A stretch of 64,000 nucleotides of DNA from Mortierella sp. BCC40632 (taxonomy: Eukaryota > Mortierellomycota > Mortierellomycetes > Mortierellales > Mortierellaceae), in assembly GCA_011634665.1 (NCBI GenBank), contig WAEK01000017.1, positions 248,001 through 312,000 of the forward strand, written 5' to 3'. The notes beneath the pieces were generated by a model that was given only the letters and a program-made list of their open reading frames with translations, ran no database searches and had not been told where the DNA came from. Position 1 is the first letter of the stretch, and every line of letters begins with the position of its first letter. The position numbers and the translations under genes are program-made. Positions 1-10,900 of this stretch are shown here, piece by piece.

Positions 1-452
1 CGAGCCCCCCAAGGCTCCCGAGCCCACTGAGTCTTACTCAACCGACAAGTGTGGAGAGGCAGCCTGCCTTCGCATGGGTGGATGCACAGAGAAGATCGGT
101 GAATGTGAAAGCTGCAAGCCTGAGTGCATCGTTGGTAGTAAGTATCATGTCACTTTTGGTATCATATCCTTTCAAGAATGTAATCGGGACACTGTCTATC
201 TCGTTGAAACTGACCATCTCCTACACTCCATCCACCTCAAATTCATCATTGAATAGCTCCTCTGTGCCCTCCTCCAACCCTCTGCAACCGCATGGGTGGC
301 TGTACTAAGACCATCAACGGCTGTACTATCTGCAGCAAGGATTGCGGTGGTGATGTTGGTGAGTAACATTGTAATTTCTCGATGCTTCCTCTCCAAGCCT
401 ATATCCATACCATTCACTAACCATTGCAATCAATCTACATCTAGATTTCTAA
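1..452 (+). CDS. Cysteine-rich modular protein, 3' end (partial)
   Basis: The gene enters from the left edge. I read three exons: 2-137, 257-358 and 445-452, with a TAA stop at 450-452. Both introns begin GTAAGT or GTGAGT, end in TAG, and sit in phase 1. The first two exons each encode a similar cysteine unit with the shared string RMGGCT followed by C-x2-C-x3-C spacing (ESCKPEC and TICSKDC), so each unit lies on its own symmetrical 1-1 exon. That arrangement suggests exon duplication. The last exon adds only Asp-Phe and the stop. Function is unknown. A secreted or wall-associated role is inferred from cysteine density only, because the N-terminus and any signal peptide are outside the window. 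Confidence 0.6.
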
Positions 453-2950
453 AAGCATCATGAAAATGAACCACACCACTATAGAGATTCTTGATACGTT
501 GAAATCCTCTCGACAAATCTCAAGATAAAACGGTTTCCATTTTCCATAGCTTATATTCTCCTCTACTTGTCCCTTCAGTAAACCCACTTCTGGAATAAAC
601 AACCATTCCTGTTCTTGGCTTCCACAGAACATCGGAAGGAGAGTATAAAATATACCATCCCAATATAGTGCACCGATTTCTTGTTGCCTTGATTTATTTC
701 TATCATCTCTCTTTTCTGAGAGGACGCAGGAACTTTCAGCAGTAGTGTCAATGCTGGTCAGGAGATGCTCAGAAACCTACAATAACTGAGTCTTTGACCT
801 AACTGTTGCCATGAGTTTCATTCTGACTTCCACAGATAATCGTAGGTAGGGGTGATTTCTAACGGAAATCTCCTAAAAAGTCCACTTTCTTGCCGCCGAA
901 CGACGTATTGTTCATCTTGACAAGATCTCGTAGTAATTATTCCTGTTCAAACTTGACAAAAAAAAAACATGAACGCTCATATGTGGTTTTCCCATATTCG
1001 GCAATCGTCCAGTCAGGTTTGAGCAGAGATTAAGTCCACTCTCTGGATCTTCTTGACTGCCTTGGATTTGTCTTAACTATAATGGTAACAAAAATGTAAC
1101 AGAAAAAGAAGAAGGTGTTTGATTGCTGGGATTCTGACAAACTCCTCCTAGCCCCACCAGGCCAAGACCAAAGAAAAAATATCAAAAACCTCGTCCCACC
1201 CAAGGAAAAGCATCCTTCGCTTTATCCAAGTCTAAGCCCTCAACGGCAGAGCTGCATTGGTCCGCCTTTCATGAGTTTCCTCTGGTCAATGCGGACAAAT
1301 CAATCGGACTCTCATTTGATTGAGAAAGAGAAAGAGAGAAAGGGAGAGAGACAGCAATGGATGCTCCGACATTGCCTTGGTCGCATCCCCATCCCCAGAG
1401 CATTGTTGTCGCACCTGTCGTAGCTGCATAGAATGGGCCTCTTCCTTGATGCATACATTTCATGGGTCCATCGTTCTCTGGCAAGAATGACTTCCGAGAC
1501 TTTTCTACCAATTCTTTTTTCTCTCCGACGCTAAGCGAAAGGATGGCTGCAGTAAGCTATCTTGTGCCTTTCTTTGCTTATTTTATTTGGTACCTCTCTC
1601 TACAAGAGTCATTTGTATTGGACAAGCAGGCAACTAAAAGACTGGAAAACTGAGTAACAAACAAACGATACAACAGAGAAAATGATTTTTAGAGGTGGCA
1701 GTAGAGCACGACGACATGGTGCAGGCTAGTCCGTGTGCAAAAAAACCTTACTTTTATTTTGGACAACTGAGCTTAGCTAATCGCAAAGATCAGCTGTGCT
1801 CTATCTCCTCCCTCGTCTCCAAGAATAATCCTGCCCTCTTGATATCACAACCGAGAATGACATTCTTTGGCCAAGGTCTCATCGCTCGCTCTCTCTCTCT
1901 CTCTTCCATCCTCCGCCCACTCGGTTACACCTCTAGGTATAGCGCAAGCGTACCAGAACAAGAATGTGGTCATTTTTAGAGCCCTCAAAGGCACTCACGA
2001 ATATTCTCCATACGTCAGTCCTGTGGAGGTGTTCTCGGTAACCCATTACGGCAAACTTTCCGTTTGCTCACTTTCTTCTCACGCCGCCTTAGCCCGGACC
2101 CCAACGGTCGCTCACTCTTCACTTTTCGGAGCAAGGTTATTCATTCCATCAGCCACATTGTCACCATAGGTCTATCATTGCAGAAAGAATTCCTAGAAGG
2201 AGGGATGCAGATGTCGGCATTGTGATAAATTCTCCCACGATGAGGTCTAAAAACTCAGATGCTCACAAGAGAGTCAACAGCACCGTGAGAAGTTTGATGG
2301 ATGCTCGGAACAAGTATAGCTCGGAAAGTGTAGGATGGCAATATGGTGGTCGGGCATTCAAGACTATGAGGAAACGTTCAGCACAATCTAAACACAGTGC
2401 TGCCAGTTGTAGTAGTAGAAGATCACCTGACTAGAGGAGAGAGATTCCAAGTTGGAGGAGAAACATGCACAGGCATTTGACGGAGACTGGATTCAATCTT
2501 CTCAAGAAACAGCGATGCTGTAGCCGATACCTCGCTACATATCACGTGGGTTTGCGCGCTTTGCGTCCCCGCCAAGACTGTCGTGGTTTTCATCATGGAG
2601 TAAAGGAGGATCAACAAAAGTTCGATAAAAGTAGTATCAATTGAACTTACTGTAATAGTAGCTCCTCCAGGGTGTCATTCCGGATGCATCAGTAAAAAGC
2701 TCTGGGGAGTAACTCATGCTGAGATCTGGCAGTTTACGCTCTTTCTGTCTCTCTCCTTCGTGGCCTCAACAGCCAAACACTTAAAGGACCTTTTTTTTTT
2801 TTTTTTTTGAAGATCCAAAGCTCACCCGTGTTCCATTAATCGGCTTTGAATGACTTGAAAGCTGTTTGGAGCAACTCGTAGTCATTGCCAATTACTCAGT
2901 AATCGTCTCCGTTTTTTTTTTTTTTAAAAAAAAATATCGCTTCTCAATTA
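453..2950. other. Gene-free stretch
   Basis: No frame here has a convincing start, splice pattern or recognisable domain. The stretch holds poly-A/T runs (near 958, 2792 and 2914) and short CT runs. An open frame at 2222-2434 (+) is basic and Ser-rich but matches nothing I know. I see no tRNA and no intact element. Confidence 0.5.
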
Positions 2951-2954
2951 CAGG

Positions 2955-3735
2955 GGTGTCCATGTGAATACTTGAGAGTCGTATATCGATCGATCAGACA
3001 AGTTCGGTATCAAAAACTGAGAAAAGTTTCTCGCGATCGCAGACAACGGCGGCTTCCACAGCAAAGCGATATTTGTATGCATCCTGTGTTGTTGGGTACG
3101 GGGTTTAAGGCTTTTGGCTCGGGGCTTTATTGTAAGAAAGTATGCTCCATCGATAGCGCCAATAACTTCCAGAGGGTCATATCTCTCTACGTTCCATGCC
3201 TCGATCAGTCGCTGTCTGCTAGTGTCCGGCTACTATATAGATATTAGGGCGGGGGAGCAGCTGGCATAGATACATCGTCGAAACGTTTCCTTACGTGCTC
3301 TTTGGAAACACCCTTCGCCGTGGCCTTTTTACGATCAAGAGATCATCCCACCTTTGCGCCAAGGCGACAAAATGTATCTAAGCTGGTCATGCACAGACTC
3401 TTGTGGTATGCTGCCCTTTAGAGTGAAGACCAAGTGGCTCTTGGTAAGCTCTACTAGTGTGCTAAGCTGTGTCTTTATAATACCTATGCGGAGAAGAAGT
3501 CCCTGGTTCCTGCGTTCTTCGATTTCTCGAAGCCTCCGATCCGATGATACAGCGATAGGGAACAAGGTTCCGAAAGCAGGTTTAGAGGATGTCAGAGGAC
3601 TGTCTGCACTACCAACACGTGCATGGGAAATAGGTCTCGACTGTCTTTTCGAGATGTCCAGATTGATGCATTTAGATGACAAAATGTGCAGACATGTTGC
3701 TGGGATTTTTAATTCACACGGTGCAAAGGTCACTT
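2955..3735 (-). pseudogene. Decayed PIF/Harbinger (DDE_Tnp_4) transposase remnant
   Basis: Read on the minus strand in shifting frames. First comes a helix-turn-helix-like segment (VSKEHVRKRF, about 3270-3340). Then VIGAIDGAYF (about 3136-3170), which matches the GAIDGT first-aspartate motif of PIF/Harbinger transposases. After a frame change comes YRFAVEAAVVCDREKLF (about 3020-3075), and after another SIYDSQVF (about 2965-2990), which resembles the second-aspartate HDSRVF motif. Stops and at least two frameshifts separate these pieces, so it cannot encode an active protein. The order and spacing of motifs are what make the assignment. The upstream open frame 3335-3733 may carry the N-terminal part. 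No terminal inverted repeats or target duplication were identified. Confidence 0.6.
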
Positions 3736-4009
3736 TTTTTTTTTTTTTTTTTCCAGTTCTCAGAGCCTAGCCAAGCATGCACAAAAACAATGCGGCATTT
3801 TTTTTTTTTTTTTTTGGACGGATGGACGGACACCATCTTGATTTTTTCCAAATTGGAAAATTTTGTATCACCATCGAGTGTACAAAAACGAACAGAAAGC
3901 TCTGCAACAGAGCCCCTCCCCTTTTTTTTTGTTTCTTTAAAAAGAGCTCGTAAAAGCCCATCCTCATTGCACGAAAACCCCTTCGACCCTCAAATTTCCC
4001 TGAAAAGTC

Positions 4010-4785
4010 ATGGTTCTATTTGTGCCAGGGTTTTGCCACAAGGCACTGGATGACATTTCCAAGAGCAATATGTACAACCTCATTCGCCAAAAATCAAAAC
4101 CATCTGTTGATCTCACTATTCGTCATTGGCCTCGTATTCTTGTTGGTGGCACCGGGCTGTTGAACTTGTATTTGAACAGAGAATGGTTGGGGCGCATGTT
4201 CAAGGACTACTACGCTATAATACGTAAGTTACTCCTTGCGATTTTGTCAAGTTCTTACTTTCTATGGTGGCCACTGTATCATTAACATCAGGTTCTTTAC
4301 TAGCTCACCTATTTACCCCCGACCCACTCGAGTCGATTGCCAACGGAGGGATTGCACTTATTGGGCTCATGGTGCCCTGTCTTCTCTTTGGTGACTCGAT
4401 TTCTGGTGCAGTGCTTCTATTCCGCTACGATGACAAGAGAAAACAGCTTGGTCATGCCCAAAATCTTCTTTCGTATTGGAAGATTCGTAATGCCTTCATG
4501 CTGCTCGAGTTTCCACCCCTGGTCCATCGTATCTATCCTAGCTTCTTCAACTATTTGCGAAGCATGGGTAACCAGTTCTTCTCGCAAGTAATCGATGAAC
4601 TTGTGTCTGAAACTCCTGGGTATATCAAGAATCTTACTATTCTGGTCATCACCAATTGCGTATACTACTGGGGATTAAGGACTCTGATAAAAGATTTGAA
4701 GGGAGAGCGGAGGTCTTGGTGGGGTGGAAAACTTGAATCTCATGCTCTAGAAGATGAAAAAGATGCGAGTAGTAGCGAAAAATAA
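4010..4785 (+). CDS. Small multi-pass membrane protein, unknown family
   Basis: Two exons, 4010-4223 and 4292-4785. The intron starts GTAAGT in phase 1. A second acceptor 12 nt downstream (exon from 4304) keeps the same frame, so the exact junction is open. The protein is about 235 residues. Hydrophobic stretches lie around PRILVGGTGLLNLYL, around ALIGLMVPCLLFGDSISGAVLLF, and around NLTILVITNCVYYWGL, which suggests two or three membrane spans. The C-terminus is charged (DEKDASSSEK). I chose the ATG at 4010; an alternative is the ATG at 4070. I do not recognise the family. A role in an internal membrane is only an inference from hydropathy. Confidence 0.6.
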
Positions 4786-4979
4786 ATCCTTTACTTTTTG
4801 AGATTGAGACCCATCACCAATGGCCTGAAAGACATTTTTGCCTTTTACACTGCTACTGTCGCCCATGTCCAGGCTCTAGACTCGACTCAGTTCTCTTCTG
4901 AAGGCGCAAGATTTACTTCTTGCTCAAATGATGCGGCACAAGTGCCCAGTGCCTTCCAGAGAGAGGACGGGAAAGTTTG

Positions 4980-4981
<2 letters not shown>

Positions 4982-5021
<40 letters not shown>
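4982..5021. repeat. Homopolymer (T)40
   Basis: An uninterrupted run of about 40 T. It is one of many long poly-T or poly-A tracts in the window; others lie near 7927, 22717, 27870, 28332, 32409, 39119, 48967, 49050, 55360 and 61563. Confidence 0.95.
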
Positions 5022-5022
<1 letters not shown>

Positions 5023-5149
5023 ATTCCGCGCGTAAAAAAGGATACGGAAATGTCAAGTTTTGCCAGGCTCTATTTGTGTTTGCGCCGCATACATTCGAAC
5101 CAACGAGTAGACCCTGCACCCTCATCCTTATTGCTCTGCCCCCACCTTT

Positions 5150-5490
5150 CTTTTTCCAATCCACCTCCATGCATTTTGCCTGCTGTGTCAACCCTTTTGA
5201 CTCGCCCTTTCGCCTGCTGTGTCAACCCTCTTCCCTTGTCCTTTCAACTGCTGTGTCAGCACTTCGTCTTCGTCCTGTCGCCTGTTAATTTATTCCTCTG
5301 GCTCCAACACTTCTGTGTCACTTTACTACCTTGTCGCTTGTTTGCCCCTCCCCTCTCCCCTTCGGCGCCAACCTTTTGTCCTCGTCTCCTGCGCCACCTC
5401 CATCAGTGTCTGCACATCCCCTTTCCCCTTCGGCGCCAACCTTTCGTCCTCGTCCCCTGCGCCACCTCCGTCAGTGTCTGCACATGCCCT
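5150..5490. repeat. Degenerate pyrimidine-rich tandem repeats
   Basis: Two families sit side by side. At about 5165-5275 a unit of roughly 35-40 bp containing CTGCTGTGTCA recurs at least three times. At about 5345-5485 a unit of roughly 68 bp containing TTCGGCGCCAACCTTT and GCGCCACCTCC is present twice in near-identical form. The long open frames through this block are by-products of low complexity. Confidence 0.75.
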
Positions 5491-5637
5491 GGGAACCCCT
5501 CATATTCTGTCCCACCTCCATCTGTATCTGTGTATGTGTATGCCCCGACATCAGCTAACCTTTGTAACGCTCCATCGCATTTGAGATATGCCTCGTATTC
5601 TGCCACAAACGTACCCACAATACCGTGCCGAATCTCT

Positions 5638-5643
5638 TATAAA
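5638..5643 (+). promoter_or_regulatory. TATA box of the 5815 gene
   Basis: TATAAA about 175 bp upstream of the ATG at 5815. A GTAAGT at 5701 and a CAATAG ending at 5795 could frame a 95-nt intron in the 5' leader, which would bring the box to a normal distance from the mature start codon. Confidence 0.5.
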
Positions 5644-5814
5644 TGGCCACACTTGGCTTTATCCCTCACCTCCATACTTTCCAAACTCCAGTCCATTCAT
5701 GTAAGTTTTCATCCGCTCCCTCAACGATAGTTTTTTCAATATTACCCAAAAGCTCACTTCCAACATCGCTCGCGCCTCTTCCTTGACTACAATAATAGTT
5801 GATCGGGAAACACC

Positions 5815-6225
5815 ATGACCACCATCCTTAGGGCTTTTGCTTTGCTTTGTCTTTTGTCTACTGTGCTAGCACAGTGTCGCCAGCCATGTTACAATAACTG
5901 CCTGGCTGCCATGAACGTGTTCAGACACTGCCCTCTCAAGGGATGCTCAGTTTTGAAACTCACTGGAGAGGCTGCCTGCTACCAGTTGTGTTGTACAACC
6001 ACCTGTCCCCCCTCAAGCCTTGCCTCGCTTGAGAATGTGGAGAATACGGAAGTTGCCAAGGCTCCGGAAGTTGTCAAGAAGGTCCCCGGAGCTTCCAACG
6101 TTCGATGCAACCAAGGATGCCAGAACAACTGCGATCGCAAATACAACTCGTGCTTTGATACTTGTGAGAGCGACTATTGTAGCCTTCGCTTGAATGGCTG
6201 CTACCAAGGCTGTTGCCCACGCTAG
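5815..6225 (+). CDS. Small secreted cysteine-rich protein with two repeats
   Basis: An intronless frame of 136 residues. The first 19 residues form a clear signal peptide (ILRAFALLCLLSTVLA, then Q). The mature part holds two related cysteine modules. Module A is about residues 20-60 and module B about 97-135. Each begins C-x3-CxxxC, as in CRQPCYNNC and CNQGCQNNC, and each ends C-x3-CC, as in CYQLCC and CYQGCC. An acidic/basic linker of about 36 residues without cysteines joins them. This layout is typical of fungal apoplastic or wall-associated small secreted proteins. No named family is evident, and an effector-like or antimicrobial role would be speculation. Confidence 0.8.
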   Translation: MTTILRAFALLCLLSTVLAQCRQPCYNNCLAAMNVFRHCPLKGCSVLKLTGEAACYQLCCTTTCPPSSLASLENVENTEVAKAPEVVKKVPGASNVRCNQGCQNNCDRKYNSCFDTCESDYCSLRLNGCYQGCCPR

Positions 6226-7950
6226 TTCCTTCGGTTCGATCTTTTTGATAGCTGAAGCACCATATCTCTTTAGTGTAGTCCATCAGGCCAGAGACTACTG
6301 GAGATATTTCTCCCGTATCAACCTATAACATTAAAAAGAGCAAAAAAAAAAAAAAAAGGATGGCCCTTTTGTTCATTTCCCATACACTCTCCCCTCCATT
6401 TCCTCATTTCCCCACACTCATAGGTAGAACTCGCTCGCTCGCTTTACGGAACGGCAGAGTTATTCACCATTTCAACTTTGGTATTACTGACACCACCCCT
6501 TGCAGCTGCCACCGAAAGCTAAGAAGTAAGCAAATCACCTATGGCTCAAGGATGAGGGGCTCAACTTCCTAAAAGAGGATAGACATGAAGACAAGAGTGG
6601 AGACGAGAGGGTGATCCATTTGGTCCATTTGGTCGCAAATGATCCCGTGTATCTGACTCATTGACATTGTTGCTTGTTTCTGGCACTATGGCGAAGCAAA
6701 CATCGATCTCACCAAATTAAGTACTACAGCCTATAAACCGTAACTCTCGGGTCCATGTCTTCTGGGTCTCTCAATTCGAGGTAAAAAAAAAAGCTCTCAG
6801 CATCCTCACAACTCCAAACAATGGCCGTTTTTAACCATCGATACTAGCAAACAGCAGCGTCCAATCTTAATTACAGACACAGAGGATGTCTTTCCATAGA
6901 TCAAAAATTACGACCGCAGAAGGGATCTATGTCCATTGTACTATAGGGTCTCTCAGGAGTACGGCGAAAGCCATCTACTCAAGCCCTCAAGCGATGGATG
7001 AAAGCGGCTGACGGTGTTGCTCGTGTGTCTGATGCGATTTTGGTAAGACTCAATAATGGAACTGATGCTGACCTATCTTGGTGCAGCCAAACGTAAGAGA
7101 AGCATTGTGAATGTTCAGGACAAAAACTGTTACGCCGACAGGGCTGCAAGGGGGGACGCAGGGTGTATATTAAGCTAGAAGAAAGAAAAACAGAGCCTCA
7201 ACGAATCATGTGGAGAAATTATGTCCATTCTATCACAAGATGTTGAAGCTTTGTCAGGAATGGTACGCCTTGTCGACCTCAAGACAGCCAGAAAAGCTTA
7301 TTCTTAGATAGCAGTAATAATTACCAAAAAATTCGTCCAAAAGGTGTTGGTCCTATACCTGCGAATAGCCCACCGCGACTCTCTGACGTACATTTACATT
7401 CTTTATGCACATAGGTCTAAGTGGTATGGTGAAGACCCTGGTCTCTCCTATTCAGTCAACCTTAACCTCTTTAGTTTAAGTGGATTTTAGCTTGGAGATG
7501 AGTTCTCCTACTCCGCCCCCTTCTCCCTTGCAGTCGGAGAGACAAAGTACAAATAAGCTTGTCGGTGACAGTCACTGACGGGTTGGAAGCAAACATTAGC
7601 AGGTTAGAAGTACGCACTGAAAGATTGGAGGCGAGCATTGAGAGAGACAGTGAGTTAAGAGAGGGTGGGACAACTGACACATGCCAACTCTGAATTGAAA
7701 TTGACTAAAATGGTTCTCGTCCAAATAAATCCATGCTGGCCACAGTCTGTCAACGGTAGAGGTAGTATCTTAGTTACTCAGTACATGTATTGGAGCTTAC
7801 ACAGGAAAGACACAGACTGGACAAGAGGACGGCGAAGAAAATGCTGGCTTTTATGGCAATAGAGCTCGATGGTCTTATCATGTCTAGGATACCAAGGAGG
7901 AGAGTAGCCTTTATTCAAATTGACGCTTTTTTTTTTTTTTTTTTTTTTGG
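6226..7950. other. Gene-free stretch with a coiled-coil scrap
   Basis: No complete gene is visible. At about 7565-7685 (+) one frame reads a heptad-like segment (GLEANISRLEVRTERLEA), preceded in another frame by MSSPTPPPSPLQSE (from 7500). Together they look like the broken start of a coiled-coil protein. A GTAAGA and a TTGGTGCAG around 7040-7086 could be splice sites of another degraded exon. A T-tract lies at about 7927-7948. Confidence 0.4.
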
Positions 7951-10900
7951 TTACTTCTGGCTTTTCTTAAGCTCTAAAAGAACTGAGTTGATACTTCTGC
8001 CGTCGTATTTCTTCGTCCACTCATTTACAACATCCTGAACAGGGCGGTCTTCCTCTACAGCTACACGCTTTATCAATTCAATGAACTCTTTTCGGCGGTA
8101 AAAAGCTCGTTTCTCGGACTGGTCTATTGGCCAGCAAGGATCTTGCTCTCGCAAAGCCGTGATCGGACCATGGAACTCGTCCCATGCGCGTCTCACCGTC
8201 AACTTCCCGTGATCAGCCATCATCTTGTATCGTAAATTAGGCCTGGAACAGGAGATCTTATACGAGAAACAAGCTTGATTGCCAGCTTGACCACTCATTT
8301 GACCTTGTCCATTCCCTCGCTTGGAGGGAGAATGTTCGCGGACTGGTGAGGGAAATGCATAAGGATTTGGGTAATGGTAGTAAGTTGGAGTCAAATTCAG
8401 ATGGGCGTAGACAGGTGGACAGTGGGGATAGACAGGTAAATGAGGATAGATAGGTGGATGGGGATAGGAGCAGGGACAGATAGGTGGATGGGGATAAGAG
8501 TAGGGGCAGATAGGCGGATAGGGACGGAAGTAGGGACAGTCAGGCGGATAGGGATAGGAGTAGGGGTAATCAGACGCATGGGGATGGGAATAGATAGATG
8601 GATGTGGATACCCATTGCGAGAATGCCAGCCATCCTTGGAATGTAATTGATCCACAAATAGACGTTGCATTGAGTTCTTTCCTTCCTGGAGCTCAGAAAC
8701 AAACTCTACAGCTTTAGCTGTCATGTCTTGATGTCGTGTCTCGATCTGACTACTTATCGCATTAGGTCTGGTCGAGATAGCCTGCTTGTCGATCGAGACT
8801 GCTGGGTTAGCAACATTTGACTTCCGTCTGTGTTCTGCAATAGCTTTGCTGAGCCTTTTCTTAAAGTCCAAGAACATTGGGTTCTCGAAGATATACGGCA
8901 ATGATTTGAGAAGTTTGTTTTCTAGACTTCTTCCTTTGCTGTCAGGCGTCAGGTAAAGCGCCGCGTCTTGGAGAATAACACGCCTCATTCGAACCAACAG
9001 TCTTAAAAACGCAATCCGGTCGACTAATGCATTGCCTGTAAGTTCGCTGAAAACACCATCTAGGTCACTGGTGGATGAATGGTGAAACCGGCCCTCCCAA
9101 TGCATGTCATCCTCTGAGATGGCATCCTTATCAGTGCCTAGCATCTCTTCGTCGCATTCTTTAATCCATGACTGTGTCTTCCTAGGATTATCCGTGTCGA
9201 AGTTCCGCTCAATCCAAGGGAAAATCAGCCGTTGAAGCTCCAAGGGTGGCGTAATAAGATCCCGCTCGATAATATATGGTTGATCAGACTTGTTGAAATG
9301 AGCCATGTAGAAAGCGCCAATGACGGGATTTTGAGGGGCATAAAACGGCTCCATTTGTCCTGTCTCCCAACAGCCTAAATGGCGGATGTTTTCCAGACCA
9401 AGGTTTAATCGACATGCCTCTGATGTGCCTGCATGTCGTCCTGAGCGCGTGACATTGCCCGAATACACTCCACAGGCGCGCATCACAGACGAGGTCGAGT
9501 CGATCTGTGTTTTTGGAGACAGGGCGACAATACGGTTTTTTACGCGGTGTTCAGGGTTGCCACCAGCGACAAGGAGCTTAATTTGGTACCAACTGTCCGG
9601 ATTCGAAAAGTCTGGTATTGGTTCCTTCTCGACCTAAATTAAGGAGATTCGACCGTGGTTAAAATGTAAACTATTGCAGTTAGTCAGATGTACATTTGCA
9701 TAAATGATTGATACCATGAATCTCTCGAGCATGTAGAATGCAAAGGCTCCGACAGTGCATCGATAAAACCTCTTGTGACGGAAGGCAGTGGCGTATAGCT
9801 TGACATCTTTCCTGTTTGTCTTTCCTCGAGAAATGCAAAAGGTAAGACCGGTTGCGGTAGCCGAGCCAGTAGCAGAATGACGTTTCTGGATGTTGAAAAC
9901 GTCGGACAGGTTAAGATTGCGAATGTCCTCGTCGCGTAATAGCATATGGTGACGAGCCACAAGACACAAGAGCTCACGGATGTGCTGATATCTCCCAGGC
10001 GCATAATATGATCTCTTTCCGAAAGATTTCTGCATTGGCTGCATGCGCCAAAGGTGTGTTAACATACGAATCAGCTCCTTCTCTGTGTATGGATCTCGGG
10101 CAGTGCATGTATCCGAGCATTTTGAACCATTAAATGAATGGTCATATACGAGCGAAAGAGCGTAATTGTCTAGCGCAGACCTCAGCGCCATGTTCTTGCG
10201 AGGGTTTGTTGCCGGGTTGGGACTTTGTGTTGTGGTAGCTTGTTGAGCTTTCCACAAATAGACAAGGGCTTTCAGGGCACAATCAACAGTTTCAGCAGAA
10301 ACAGGAACATAAATGACTTTACGACCTTGCCCATCGATCTCTGTGTCTTCGATAACTAAAGGAGGCGATCAAAGGCAGGGTGGTAAGAAAGATTGGATGA
10401 CATAATTGCCTTGGTAGTACTCGACAAGCAGAATAATTTTAAAGTACAGTTTCACACATCTTTTTTTCTCTACAATAGAGCCGATTTTACCTTTTTGAGA
10501 CTGTGTAATCTGTGAGGCCTCATCTTCGCTCACCTGTGTCTGCATTTCGTCCTCTTGACTGCTGTCTTCGGAATCACTACCCTCGTCTATGTCGTGATCC
10601 GAGTCTCCTTCTTCACCCGCGATCTCCTCTTCGCTGTTAGCTCCCTGAATGTCAGCGTCATTTGGTACTTGTCGAGTATCTTCAGAACGCTCCAATGGAT
10701 CTAAATCCTGATTGTCAAGACACTGCCACATTCCGGGCTGCCGTCGTTGCTGACGCGAATGATTTCTTTTATGAGCAGACTGAGAGATTCCAGCTGTTCC
10801 ATTGAATCCAGCATTTGGGTCGATGTACTTTCTGACTTTCCGTTTGAACACGATATCCTCGAAAAAACGCAGTGTGCGCAGAGCGCCGACGCTACAGTCG

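Noticed and set aside
4798..5730. Long plus-strand open frame of about 310 codons
   Set aside because: It starts without ATG, runs through the T40 tract and consists of degenerate pyrimidine repeats.
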